64,000 nucleotides of DNA from Hippasteria phrygiana (taxonomy: Eukaryota; Echinodermata; Asteroidea; Valvatida; Goniasteridae), in contig JAZGUH010000074.1 of assembly GCA_037893225.1 (NCBI GenBank), positions 1 through 64,000 of the forward strand, read 5' to 3'. The notes beneath the pieces are model-generated. The model was given only the letters and a program-made list of their open reading frames with translations, was not told the origin of the DNA and did no database searches. Positions within the stretch are counted from its first letter, which is position 1, and each line of letters opens with the position of its first letter. Below are positions 12,822 through 25,071 of this stretch, in pieces. The position numbers were made by a program, and so were the translations under genes.

Positions 12822-13824
12822 AAATTCAGTGTTTTTGGAAGCTTTTATGTCTTCTTTGCCTTAAGTGCAGCCATCGTTTACTTTTGTTTCAAGTAAGAAT
12901 TTGGCTGACGTGGATTTGGCTTTTGTACCTTTATAGAGAGCTTAAAAATCAATTACATTGTAAGAGGATAACAGGATGTCGTCTCCCCTCCGTTGTATTC
13001 CAAAAAGTGCAAGCCGATGGAGTAAAACATGTTCCAAATCTTGGCTTACAGAGAAACGGAATGATGACGTTCAACTTGATTTGCGGAACTTGGCGTCGTT
13101 ATAGTTACTTTTCTAATGATACAAAATGTAAATCTTTTTAAACCAAATAGGACATTTCATTTTGGTAATTTGTATTCTTCTTAACAGTTTCGTGAAACTG
13201 TCTCCATTTTTCAACCTCCATTTGTTGGATTTGAAACTTTGAGGTCTGGGGGTATGACCAAGACCCCGAAGAAGATCTACTTTACTGCTTTAGTAAAGGT
13301 CATCAGTTTTCAAAATTAGCACATGTCGGTTAAAGGGGATTTAGAACCCGACACAGGGCTGGTCGTCTTGGCCTAAAAAATGTGTAATTACATTAGCCGC
13401 AACAGACGAATAGAAAGGGAGTGAGTACAAGTCAAACCAATACCATTCTACCTCATCAAAATACCTCGAAAAGATGTCACTATATTCCAAAAGCAGAAGT
13501 TAAATATACGTACTGAATGGTGTTGATACCAACCTAGCTTGACTTATAGTTGGACGCCCACCTCGATGTCTCTGTTGTCACACCTCTCTTCGATACGAAG
13601 CCCACATTTAATCAGTCTCATTTGTGTGTAGTCCAGGCTATCTCGTTTCAGGTTCCAAAGGGCCAAAAATTCGTCTCCTGGAACCAGCGAGTAGAGACAG
13701 ATAAAGATGAGCAGGAGGGAAATACATGGAATTGTATGTGTTACGTTTCGTAAGTTTCTCCCCAGATCACCCTCGTCACTTCTCGACGGTAGAAGTTTTA
13801 AGCTTCCTTTGAAATATCCAGCAA

Positions 13825-13898
13825 GTCCCCGTGGCGTAATGGATCAGCGCGTTGGACTTCTAATTCAAAGGTTCCGGGTTCGAGTCCCGGCGGGGATG
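13825..13898 (+). tRNA. tRNA-Arg(UCU)
   Basis: Body unchanged; T6 terminator. Confidence 0.95.
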
Positions 13899-14175
13899 AA
13901 CTTTTTTGTGTGTCCGAACTATTTTTTGTTGAATATTTTGTCCCGATTTTCCTTCACCATTTGATGTTTGTTCAGGAACTCTCCCATCTCTTTGTCACAA
14001 CCTAAAGTTCCGAGTGACCACCAATACCAGTTAATAGCACACTTTATGTATCCTCGATTACAGTGTCAAAGGTTGGAAATTCAACATTTGCTGATTGTCG
14101 CAGATCATACCTATATGCATTTCGAAGCCAGAAAGTAATGATTTTTCTAAAAGTTTTTAAATGCCACTGTCGTGA

Positions 14176-14257
14176 GACGAGGTGGCCGAGTGGTTAAGGC
14201 GATGGACTGCTAATCCATTGTGCTCTGCACGCGTGGGTTCGAATCCCATCCTCGTCG
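14176..14257 (+). tRNA. tRNA-Ser(GCU)
   Basis: A2 form; position b of the second higher-order copy. Confidence 0.95.
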
Positions 14258-15260
14258 AAATTCAGTGTTTTTGGAAGCTTTTATGTCTTCTTTGCCTTAA
14301 GTGCAGCCATCGTTTACTTTTGTTTCAAGTAAGAATTTGGCTGACGTGGATTTGGCTTTTGTACCTTTATAGAGAGCTTAAAAATCAATTACATTGTAAG
14401 AGGATAACAGGATGTCGTCTCCCCTCCGTTGTATTCCAAAAAGTGCAAGCCGATGGAGTAAAACATGTTCCAAATCTTGGCTTACAGAGAAACGGAATGA
14501 TGACGTTCAACTTGATTTGCGGAACTTGGCGTCGTTATAGTTACTTTTCTAATGATACAAAATGTAAATCTTTTTAAACCAAATAGGACATTTCATTTTG
14601 GTAATTTGTATTCTTCTTAACAGTTTCGTGAAACTGTCTCCATTTTTCAACCTCCACTTGTTGGATTTGAAACTTTGAGGTCTGGGGGTATGACCAAGAC
14701 CCCGAAGAAGATCTACTTTACTGCTTTAGTAAAGGTCATCAGTTTTCAAAATTAGCACATGTCGGTTAAAGGGGATTTAGAACCCGACACAGGGCTGGTC
14801 GTCTTGGCCTAAAAAATGTGTAATTACATTAGCCGCAACAGACGAATAGAAAGGGAGTGAGTACAAGTCAAACCAATACCATTCTACCTCATCAAAATAC
14901 CTCGAAAAGATGTCACTATATTCCAAAAGCAGAAGTTAAATAGACGTACTGAATGGTGTTGATACCAACCTAGCTTGACTTATAGTTGGACGCCCACCTC
15001 GATGTCTCTGTTGTCACACCTCTCTTCGATACGAAGCCCACATTTAATCAGTCTCATTTGTGTGTAGTCCAGGCTATCTCGTTTCAGGTTCCAAAGGGCC
15101 AAAAATTCGTCTCCTGGAACCAGCGAGTAGAGACAGATAAAGATGAGCAGGAGGGAAATACATGGAATTGTATGTGTTACGTTTCGTAAGTTTCTCCCCA
15201 GATCACCCTCGTCACTTCTCGACGGTAGAAGTTTTAAGCTTCCTTTGAAATATCCAGCAA

Positions 15261-15334
15261 GTCCCCGTGGCGTAATGGATCAGCGCGTTGGACTTCTAAT
15301 TCAAAGGTTCCGGGTTCGAGTCCCGGCGGGGATG
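15261..15334 (+). tRNA. tRNA-Arg(UCU)
   Basis: Body unchanged; T6 terminator. Confidence 0.95.
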
Positions 15335-15611
15335 AACTTTTTTGTGTGTCCGAACTATTTTTTGTTGAATATTTTGTCCCGATTTTCCTTCACCATTTGA
15401 TGTTTGTTCAGGAACTCTCCCATCTCTTTGTCACAACCTAAAGTTCCGAGTGACCACCAATACCAGTTAATAGCACACTTTATGTATCCTCGATTACAGT
15501 GTCAAAGGTTGGAAATTAAACATTTGCTGATTGTCGCAGATCATACCTATATGCATTTCGAAGCCAGAAAGTAATGATTTTTCTAAAAGTTTTTAAATCC
15601 CACTGTCGTGA

Positions 15612-15693
15612 GGCGAGGTGGCCGAGTGGTTAAGGCGATGGACTGCTAATCCATTGTGCTCTGCACGCGTGGGTTCGAATCCCATCCTCGTCG
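15612..15693 (+). tRNA. tRNA-Ser(GCU), G2 variant
   Basis: Carries G2 as at 9,869; position c of the second higher-order copy. Confidence 0.94.
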
Positions 15694-16695
15694 AAATTCA
15701 GTGTTTTTGGAAGCTTTTATGTCTTCTTTGCCTTAAGTGCAGCCATCGTTTACTTTTGTTTCAAGTAAGAATTTGGCTGACGTGGATTTGGCTTTTGTAC
15801 CTTTATAGAGAGCTTAAAAATCAATTACATTGTACGAGGATAACTGGATGTCGTCTCCCCTCCGTTGTATTCCAAAAAGTGCAAGCCGATGGAGTAAAAC
15901 ATGTTCCAAATCTTGGCTTACAGAGAAACGGAATGATGACGTTCAACTTGATTTGCGGAACTTGGCGTCGTTATAGTTACTTTTCTAATGATACAAAATG
16001 TAAACCTTTTTAAACCAAATATGACATTTCATTTTGGCAATTTGTATTCTTCTTAACAGTTTCGTGAAACTGTCTCCATTTTTCAACCTCCATTTGTTGG
16101 ATTTTAAACTTGAGGTCTGGGGGTATGACCAAGACCCCGAAGGAGATCTACTTTACTGCTTTAGTAAAGGTCATCAGTTTTCAAAATTAGCACATGTCGG
16201 TTAAAGGGGATTTAGAACCCGACACAGGGCTGGTCGACTTGGCCTAATAAATGTGTAATTACATTAGCCGCAACAGACGAATAGAAAGGGAGTGAGTACA
16301 AGTCAAACCAACACCATTCTACCTCATCAAAATACCTCGAAAAGATGTCACTATATTCCAAAAGCAGAAGTTAAATAGACGTACTGAATGGTGTTGATAC
16401 CAACCTAGCTTGACTTATAGTTGGACGCCCACCTCGATGTCTCTGTTGTCACACCTCTCTTCGATACGAAGCCCACATTTAATCAGTCTCATTTGTGTGT
16501 AGTCCAGGCTATCTCGTTTCAGGTTCCAAAGGGCCAAAAATTCGTCTCCTGGAACCAGCGAGTAGAGACAGATAAAGATGAGCAGGAGGGAAATTCATGG
16601 AATTGTATGTGTTACGTTTCGTAAGTTTCTCCCCAGATCACCCTCGTCACTTCTCGACGGTAGAAGTTTTAAGCTTCCTTTGAAATATCCAGCAA

Positions 16696-16769
16696 GTCCC
16701 CGTGGCGTAATGGATCAGCGCGTTGGACTTCTAATTCAAAGGTTCCGGGTTCGAGTCCCGGCGGGGATG
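16696..16769 (+). tRNA. tRNA-Arg(UCU)
   Basis: Body unchanged; T4 terminator. Confidence 0.95.
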
Positions 16770-17046
16770 AACTTTTGTGTGTGTCCGAACTATTTTTTGT
16801 TGAATATTTTGTCCCGATTTTCCTTCACCATTTGATGTTTGTTCAGGAACTCTCCCATCTCTTTGTCACAACCTAAAGTTCCGAGTGACCACCAATACCA
16901 GTTAATAGCACACTTTATGTATCCTCGATTACAGTGTCAAAGGTTGGAAATTAAACATTTGCTGATTGTCGCAGATCATACCTATATGCATTTCGAAGCC
17001 AGAAAGTAATGATTTTTCTAAAAGTTTTTAAATTCCACTGTCGTGA

Positions 17047-17128
17047 GACGAGGTGGCCGAGTGGTTAAGGCGATGGACTGCTAATCCATTGTGCTCTGCA
17101 CGCGTGGGTTCGAATCCCATCCTCGTCG
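17047..17128 (+). tRNA. tRNA-Ser(GCU)
   Basis: A2 form; position d. Confidence 0.95.
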
Positions 17129-18131
17129 AAATTCAGTGTTTTTGGAAGCTTTTATGTCTTCTTTGCCTTAAGTGCAGCCATCGTTTACTTTTGTTTCAAG
17201 TAAGAATTTGGCTGACGTGGATTTGGCTTTTGTACCTTTATAAAGAGCTTAAAAATCAATTACATTGTAAGAGGATAACAGGATGTCGTCTCCCCTCCGT
17301 TGTATTCCAAAAAGTGCAAGCCGATGGAGTAAAACATGTTCCAAATCTTGGCTTACAGAGAAACGGAATGATGACGTTCAACTTGATTTGCGGAACTTGG
17401 CGTCGTTATAGTTACTTTTCTAATGATACAAAATGTAAATCTTTTTAAACCAAATAGGACATTTCATTTTGGTAATTTGTATTCTTCTTAACAGTTTCGT
17501 GAAACTGTCTCCATTTTTCAACCTCCATTTGTTGGATTTGAAACTTTGAGGTCTGGGGGTATGACCAAGACCCCGAAGTAGATCTACTTTACTGCTTTAG
17601 TAAAGGTCATCAGTTTTCAAAATTAGCACATGTCGGTTAAAGGGGATTTAGAACCCGACACAGGGCTGGTCGTCTTGGCCTAAAAAATGTGTAATTACAT
17701 TAGCCGCAACAGACGAATAGAAAGGGAGTGAGTACAAGTCAAACCAATACCATTCTACCTCATCAAAATACCTCGAAAAGATGTCACTATATTCCAAAAG
17801 CAGAAGTTAAATAGACGTACTGAATGGTGTTGATACCAACCTAGCTTGACTTATAGTTGGACGCCCACCTCGATGTCTCTGTTGTCACACCTCTCTTCGA
17901 TACGAAGCCCACATTTAATCAGTCTCATTTGTGTGTAGTCCAGGCTATCTCGTTTCAGGTTCCAAAGGGCCAAAAATTCGTCTCCTGGAACCAGCGAGTA
18001 GAGACAGATAAAGATGAGCAGGAGGGAAATACATGGAATTGTATGTGTTACGTTTCGTAAGTTTCTCCCCAGATCACCCTCGTCACTTCTCGACGGTAGA
18101 AGTTTTAAGCTTCCTTTGAAATATCCAGCAA

Positions 18132-18205
18132 GTCCCCGTGGCGTAATGGATCAGCGCGTTGGACTTCTAATTCAAAGGTTCCGGGTTCGAGTCCCGGCGG
18201 GGATG
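18132..18205 (+). tRNA. tRNA-Arg(UCU)
   Basis: Body unchanged; T4 terminator. Confidence 0.95.
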
Positions 18206-18482
18206 AACTTTTGTGTGTGTCCGAACTATTTTTTGTTGAATATTTTGTCCCGATTTTCCTTCACCATTTGATGTTTGTTCAGGAACTCTCCCATCTCTTT
18301 GTCACAACCTAAAGTTCCGAGTGACCACCAATACCAGTTAATAGCACACTTTATGTATCCTCGATTACAGTGTCAAAGGTTGGAAATTCAACATTTGCTG
18401 ATTGTCGCAGATCATACCTATATGCATTTCGAAGCCAGAAAGTAATGATTTTTCTAAAAGTTTTTAAATGCCACTGTCGTGA

Positions 18483-18564
18483 GACGAGGTGGCCGAGTGG
18501 TTAAGGCGATGGACTGCTAATCCATTGTGCTCTGCACGCGTGGGTTCGAATCCCATCCTCGTCG
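18483..18564 (+). tRNA. tRNA-Ser(GCU)
   Basis: First gene of the third higher-order copy. Confidence 0.95.
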
Positions 18565-19567
18565 AAATTCAGTGTTTTTGGAAGCTTTTATGTCTTCTTT
18601 GCCTTAAGTGCAGCCATCGTTTACTTTTGTTTCAAGTAAGAATTTGGCTGACGTGGATTTGGCTTTTGTACCTTTATAGAGAGCTTAAAAATCAATTACA
18701 TTGTAAGAGGATAACAGGATGTCGTCTCCCCTCCGTTGTATTCCAAAAAGTGCAAGCCGATGGAGTAAAACATGTTCCAAATCTTGGCTTACAGAGAAAC
18801 GGAATGATGACGTTCAACTTGATTTGCGGAACTTGGCGTCGTTATAGTTACTTTTCTAATGATACAAAATGTAAATCTTTTTAAACCAAATAGGACATTT
18901 CATTTTGGTAATTTGTATTCTTCTTAACAGTTTCGTGAAACTGTCTCCATTTTTCAACCTCCATTTGTTGGATTTGAAACTTTGAGGTCTGGGGGTATGA
19001 CCAAGACCCCGAAGAAGATCTACTTTACTGCTTTAGTAAAGGTCATCAGTTTTCAAAATTAGCACATGTCGGTTAAAGGGGATTTAGAACCCGACACAGG
19101 GCTGGTCGTCTTGGCCTAAAAAATGTGTAATTACATTAGCCGCAACAGACGAATAGAAAGGGAGTGAGTACAAGTCAAACCAATACCATTCTACCTCATC
19201 AAAATACCTCGAAAAGATGTCACTATATTCCAAAAGCAGAAGTTAAATATACGTACTGAATGGTGTTGATACCAACCTAGCTTGACTTATAGTTGGACGC
19301 CCACCTCGATGTCTCTGTTGTCACACCTCTCTTCGATACGAAGCCCACATTTAATCAGTCTCATTTGTGTGTAGTCCAGGCTATCTCGTTTCAGGTTCCA
19401 AAGGGCCAAAAATTCGTCTCCTGGAACCAGCGAGTAGAGACAGATAAAGATGAGCAGGAGGGAAATACATGGAATTGTATGTGTTACGTTTCGTAAGTTT
19501 CTCCCCAGATCACCCTCGTCACTTCTCGACGGTAGAAGTTTTAAGCTTCCTTTGAAATATCCAGCAA

Positions 19568-19641
19568 GTCCCCGTGGCGTAATGGATCAGCGCGTTGGAC
19601 TTCTAATTCAAAGGTTCCGGGTTCGAGTCCCGGCGGGGATG
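19568..19641 (+). tRNA. tRNA-Arg(UCU)
   Basis: Body unchanged; T6 terminator. Confidence 0.95.
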
Positions 19642-19918
19642 AACTTTTTTGTGTGTCCGAACTATTTTTTGTTGAATATTTTGTCCCGATTTTCCTTCAC
19701 CATTTGATGTTTGTTCAGGAACTCTCCCATCTCTTTGTCACAACCTAAAGTTCCGAGTGACCACCAATACCAGTTAATAGCACACTTTATGTATCCTCGA
19801 TTACAGTGTCAAAGGTTGGAAATTCAACATTTGCTGATTGTCGCAGATCATACCTATATGCATTTCGAAGCCAGAAAGTAATGATTTTTCTAAAAGTTTT
19901 TAAATGCCACTGTCGTGA

Positions 19919-20000
19919 GACGAGGTGGCCGAGTGGTTAAGGCGATGGACTGCTAATCCATTGTGCTCTGCACGCGTGGGTTCGAATCCCATCCTCGTCG
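19919..20000 (+). tRNA. tRNA-Ser(GCU)
   Basis: A2 form; position b of the third copy. Confidence 0.95.
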
Positions 20001-21003
20001 AAATTCAGTGTTTTTGGAAGCTTTTATGTCTTCTTTGCCTTAAGTGCAGCCATCGTTTACTTTTGTTTCAAGTAAGAATTTGGCTGACGTGGATTTGGCT
20101 TTTGTACCTTTATAGAGAGCTTAAAAATCAATTACATTGTAAGAGGATAACAGGATGTCGTCTCCCCTCCGTTGTATTCCAAAAAGTGCAAGCCGATGGA
20201 GTAAAACATGTTCCAAATCTTGGCTTACAGAGAAACGGAATGATGACGTTCAACTTGATTTGCGGAACTTGGCGTCGTTATAGTTACTTTTCTAATGATA
20301 CAAAATGTAAATCTTTTTAAACCAAATAGGACATTTCATTTTGGTAATTTGTATTCTTCTTAACAGTTTCGTGAAACTGTCTCCATTTTTCAACCTCCAC
20401 TTGTTGGATTTGAAACTTTGAGGTCTGGGGGTATGACCAAGACCCCGAAGAAGATCTACTTTACTGCTTTAGTAAAGGTCATCAGTTTTCAAAATTAGCA
20501 CATGTCGGTTAAAGGGGATTTAGAACCCGACACAGGGCTGGTCGTCTTGGCCTAAAAAATGTGTAATTACATTAGCCGCAACAGACGAATAGAAAGGGAG
20601 TGAGTACAAGTCAAACCAATACCATTCTACCTCATCAAAATACCTCGAAAAGATGTCACTATATTCCAAAAGCAGAAGTTAAATAGACGTACTGAATGGT
20701 GTTGATACCAACCTAGCTTGACTTATAGTTGGACGCCCACCTCGATGTCTCTGTTGTCACACCTCTCTTCGATACGAAGCCCACATTTAATCAGTCTCAT
20801 TTGTGTGTAGTCCAGGCTATCTCGTTTCAGGTTCCAAAGGGCCAAAAATTCGTCTCCTGGAACCAGCGAGTAGAGACAGATAAAGATGAGCAGGAGGGAA
20901 ATACATGGAATTGTATGTGTTACGTTTCGTAAGTTTCTCCCCAGATCACCCTCGTCACTTCTCGACGGTAGAAGTTTTAAGCTTCCTTTGAAATATCCAG
21001 CAA

Positions 21004-21077
21004 GTCCCCGTGGCGTAATGGATCAGCGCGTTGGACTTCTAATTCAAAGGTTCCGGGTTCGAGTCCCGGCGGGGATG
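21004..21077 (+). tRNA. tRNA-Arg(UCU)
   Basis: Body unchanged; T6 terminator. Downstream sequence starts to diverge from the other higher-order copies at about 21,187. Confidence 0.95.
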
Positions 21078-21354
21078 AACTTTTTTGTGTGTCCGAACTA
21101 TTTTTTGTTGAATATTTTGTCCCGATTTTCCTTCACCATTTGATGTTTGTTCAGGAACTCTCCCATCTCTTTGTCACAACCTAAAGTTTCGAGTGACCAC
21201 CAATACCAGTTAATAGCACACTTTATGTATCCTCGATTACAGTGTCAAAGGTTGGAAATTCAACATTTGCTGATTGTCGCAGATCATACCTATATGCATT
21301 TCGAAGCCAGAAAGTAATGATTTTTCTAAAAGTTTTTAAATTCCACTGTCGTGA

Positions 21355-21436
21355 GGCGAGGTGGCCGAGTGGTTAAGGCGATGGACTGCTAATCCATTGT
21401 GCTCTGCACGCGTGGGTTCGAATCCCATCCTCGTCG
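21355..21436 (+). tRNA. tRNA-Ser(GCU), G2 variant
   Basis: G2 form, position c of the third copy. Its spacer carries several substitutions not seen in the two earlier copies. Confidence 0.93.
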
Positions 21437-22437
21437 AAATTCAGTGTTTTTGGAAGCTTTTATGTCTTCTTTGCCTTAAGTGCAGCCATCGTTTACTTTT
21501 GTTTCAAGTAAGAATTTGGCTGACGTGGATTTGGCTTTTGTACCTTTATAGAGAGCTTAAAAATCAATTACATTGTACGAGGATAACTGGATGTCGTCTC
21601 CCCTCCGTTGTATTCCAAAAAGTGCAAGCCGATGGAGTAAAACATGTTCCAAATCTTGGCTTACAGAGAAACGGAATGATGACGTTCAACTTGATTTGCG
21701 GAACTTGGCGTCGTTATAGTTACTTTTCTAATGATACAAAATGTAAACCTTTTTAAACCAAATATGACATTTCATTTTGGCAATTTGTATTCTTCTTAAC
21801 AGTTTCGTGAAACTGTCTCCATTTTTCAACCTCCATTTGTTGGATGTTAATCCTGAGGTCTGGGGTATGACCAAGACCCCGAAGTAGATCTACTTTACTG
21901 CTTTAGTAAAGGCCATCAGTTTTCAAAATTAGCACATGTCGGTTAAAGGGGATTTAGGACCCGACACAGGGCTGGTCGTCTTGGCCTAAAAAGTGTGTAA
22001 TTACATTAGCCGCAACAGACGAATAGAAAGGGAGTGAGTACAAGTCAAACCAACACCATTCTACCTCATCAAAATACCTCGAAAAGATGTCATTATATTC
22101 CAAAAGCAGAAGTTAAATATACGTACTGAATGGTGTTGATACCAACCTAGCTTGACTTATAGTTGGACGCCCACCCCGATGTCTCTGTTGTCACACCTCT
22201 CTTCGATACGAAGCCCACATTTAATCAGTCTCATTGGTGTGTAGTCTAGGCTATCTCGTTTCAGGTTCCAAAGGGCCAGAAATTCGTCTCCTGGAACCAG
22301 AGAGTAGAGACAGATAAAGATGAGCAGGAGGGAAATTCATGGAATTGTATGTGTTACGTTTCGTAAGTTTCTCCCCAGATCACCCTCGTCACTTCTCGAC
22401 GGTAGAAGTTTTAAGCTTCCTTTGAAATATCCAGCAA

Positions 22438-22511
22438 GTCCCCGTGGCGTAATGGATCAGCGCGTTGGACTTCTAATTCAAAGGTTCCGGGTTCGAGTCC
22501 CGGCGGGGATG
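22438..22511 (+). tRNA. tRNA-Arg(UCU)
   Basis: Body unchanged; T4 terminator. Confidence 0.95.
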
Positions 22512-22788
22512 AACTTTTGTGTGTGTCCGAACTATTTTTTGTTGAATATTTTGTCCCGATTTTCCTTCACCATTTGATGTTTGTTCAGGAACTCTCCCAT
22601 CTCTTTGTCACAACCTAAAGTTCCGAGTGACCACCAATACCAGTTAATAGCACACTTTATGTATCCTCGCTTACAGTGTCAAAGGTTGGAAATTCAACAT
22701 TTGCTGATTGTCGCAGATCATACCTATATGCATTTCGAAGCCAGAAAGTAATGATTTTTCTAAAAGTTTTTAAATTCCACTGTCGTGA

Positions 22789-22870
22789 GACGAGGTGGCC
22801 GAGTGGTTAAGGCGATGGACTGCTAATCCATTGTGCTCTGAAAGCGTGGGTTCGAATCCCATCCTCGTCG
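22789..22870 (+). tRNA. tRNA-Ser(GCU) with damaged variable arm
   Basis: The variable arm reads GTGC-TCT-GAAA instead of GTGC-TCT-GCAC, so its stem cannot form. Seryl-tRNA synthetases rely on this arm, so charging may be impaired. The rest is intact, including anticodon GCT. Confidence 0.8.
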
Positions 22871-22873
22871 AAA

Positions 22874-23183
22874 TTCAGTGTTTTTGGAAGCTTTTATGTC
22901 TTCTTTGCCTTAAGTGCAGCCATCGTTTACTTTTGTTTCAAGTAAGAATTTGGCTGACGTGGATTTGGCTTTTGTACCTTTATAGAGAGCTTAAAAATCA
23001 ATTACATTGTAAGAGGATAACAGGATGTTTCAGTGTTTTTGGAAGCTTTTATGTCTTCTTTGCCTTAAGTGCAGCCATCGTTTACTTTTGTTTCAAGTAA
23101 GAATTTGGCTGACGTGGATTTGGCTTTTGTACCTTTATAGAGAGCTTAAAAATCAATTACATTGTAAGAGGATAACAGGATGT
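22874..23183. repeat. 155-bp tandem duplication in the tRNA spacer
   Basis: The segment 22,874-23,028 downstream of the tRNA-Ser is repeated at once at 23,029-23,183, both beginning TTCAGTGTTTTTGG and ending AGGATAACAGGATG. Only this unit has it. Confidence 0.9.
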
Positions 23184-24026
23184 CGTCTCCCCTCCGTTGT
23201 ATTCCAAAAAGTGCAAGCCGATGGAGTAAAACATGTTCCAAATCTTGGCTTACAGAGAAACGGAATGATGACGTTCAACTTGATTTGCGGAACTTGGCGT
23301 CGTTATAGTTACTTTTCTAATGATACAAAATGTAAATCTTTTTAAACCAAATAGGACATTTCATTTTGGTAATTTGTATTCTTCTTAACAGTTTCGTGAA
23401 ACTATCTCCATTTTTCAACCCCCATTTGTTGGATTTTAAACTTGAGGTCTCGGGGTATGACCAAGACCCCGAAGTAGATCTACTTTACTGCTTTAGTAAA
23501 GGTCATCAGTTTTCAAAATTAGCACATGTCGGTTAAAGGGGATTTAGAACCCCACACAGGGCTGGTCGTTTTGGCCTAAAAAATGTGTAATTACATTAGC
23601 CGCAACAGACGAATAGAAAGGGAGTAAGTACAAGTCAAACCAACACCATTCTACCTCATCATAATACCTCGAAAAGATGTCATTATATTCCAAAAGCAGA
23701 AGTTAAATACACGTACTGAATGGTGTTGATACCAACCTAGCTTGACTCGTAGTTTGACGCCCACCTCGGTGTCTCTGTTGTCACACCACTCTTGAATACT
23801 AAGCCCACATTTAATCAGTATCATTGGTGTGTAGTCCAGGCTATCTCGCTTCAGGTTCCAAAGGGCCAGAAATGCGTCTCCTAGATCCAGCGAGTAGAGA
23901 CAGATAAAGATGAGCAGAAGGGAAATACATGGATTGTATGTGTTACGTTTCGTAAGTTTCTCCCCAGATCACCCTCGTCACTTCTCGACGGTAGAAGTTT
24001 TAAGCTTCCTTTAAAATAACCAGCAT

Positions 24027-24100
24027 GTCCCCGTGGCGTAATGGATCAGCGCGTTGGACTTCTAATTCAAAGGTTCCGGGTTCGAGTCCCGGCGGGGATG
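24027..24100 (+). tRNA. tRNA-Arg(UCU), last copy of the left array
   Basis: Body unchanged; T4 terminator. The array ends 120 bp downstream. Confidence 0.95.
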
Positions 24101-24220
24101 AACTTTTGTGTGTGTCCGAACTACTTCGTGTTAAATATTTTGTCCCGATTTTCCTTCATCATTTGATGTTTGTTCAGGAACTCTCCCATCTCTTTGTCAC
24201 GACCTAAAGTTCCGAGTGAC

Positions 24221-24572
24221 TACGAGTAGGATAATACACGAGGAGCGCGCCGTTCGTTGGTGAGAATGGCCCGAGGGCCATTTGTCACCCACAAACGGCG
24301 TGCTGCCGAGTGTATTAACCTTCTTAACGCCCTTCAAGAATGTTTCATTATTGTATAAACGAATGTCGTATTTTTGTAAAATCAAGAAAGCCAGTAAAGG
24401 AATGTTGACAATTCATTGGTATGTTGGTCACGTAATCTCTATTATCCTATGCACTCCAAGTAGTTTGAACGATATCAAATAGGGGAATTCAAATGGCAAA
24501 CGTTTCATTTGACACCAAGGTGGGAACATGGCGAGTTCGGACAGGGACTGCAGTAATTTTCTAACGCATAAT
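24221..24572. other. Non-array spacer, no gene seen
   Basis: Unrelated to the tRNA unit. It holds a hairpin near its left edge (separate entry). No coding region or further repeat was recognised. Confidence 0.6.
24233..24316. repeat. 84-bp imperfect hairpin
   Basis: AATACAC at the left is mirrored by GTGTATT at the right, and GCGCCGTT...AATGGCCC pairs with GGGCCATTT...AACGGCGTGC around a GAG loop. It starts 13 bp after the end of the tRNA array and may be a remnant of a small inverted-repeat element. Confidence 0.7.
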
Positions 24573-24578
24573 AATATA

Positions 24579-24609
<31 letters not shown>

Positions 24610-24613
24610 AACT
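24573..24613. repeat. AT-rich microsatellite at the LINE 3' end
   Basis: (AT)n followed by (AAT/TAA)n. Read on the minus strand it is a trinucleotide tail directly after the 3' end of the RT-bearing element, as is common for CR1/L2-like LINEs. Confidence 0.75.
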
Positions 24614-24835
24614 TTATTTAAAGATGGTAGCCATGTCACCACGAAGGTGATTTTCAATGGGCCATCATACATAAAATCAAAATATACAAGACATTAAAGC
24701 AGAAGTACATTTAGCAACAAATTACAATAAAAAGCTAAGGCAATATTTGAAACAAATTACAGATAACCAATTCATGTTAAAAGTACGAGAAAGAAATATT
24801 TCATGGATACCTTTAACACTCGAGGAAACCCAAAC

Positions 24836-24990
24836 AGGGACGAACATACAAACTGTCCAACAACCCAACAACCCAACCACCAATCAACCAACCGACCGCC
24901 CAACCGACTGACCAACCGACTGACCAACCGACAAAGAAATAACCCAGCAGCTCAACCATCCACCCGACCTACCCACTGACCAACCAACAA
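24836..24990. repeat. Degenerate CAAC/GACC simple repeat
   Basis: Many CAACC, CCAACCGAC and CTGACCAACC words in a row, inside the presumed 3' untranslated region of the LINE. Confidence 0.7.
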
Positions 24991-25071
24991 ACCGCCAAAC
25001 AATCAGACATACATCCGAAAAGTACAAGTAAAAATTTAAAAGGCAGGAATTGCAAGTTCAGAACACACGTA

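Larger units (their letters stand above)
1..24220 (+). repeat. Tandem array of ~1,436-bp units each with tRNA-Ser(GCU) and tRNA-Arg(UCU)
   Basis: The same unit repeats head to tail across the whole stretch. tRNA-Ser starts from 6,997 onward are spaced 1,436, 1,436, 1,435, 1,436, 1,436, 1,436, 1,435, 1,436, 1,436, 1,436 and 1,434 bp. Each unit is tRNA-Ser, a ~1.0-kb spacer, tRNA-Arg and a ~0.28-kb spacer. Diagnostic variants (second base of tRNA-Ser, T4 versus T6 after tRNA-Arg, a CACTTG/CATTTG site in the spacer) recur every fourth unit, so copies 6,997-12,739, 12,740-18,482 and the one starting at 18,483 form a 5,743-bp higher-order repeat. The array stops at 24,220 where unit sequence gives way to unrelated DNA. 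Spacer ORFs of 131, 85 and 67 codons are repeat by-products. Confidence 0.95.

Noticed and set aside
6997..24100. CRISPR-like regular repetition
   Set aside because: Units are 1.4 kb with tRNA genes and no short repeat-spacer pattern; the DNA is eukaryotic.
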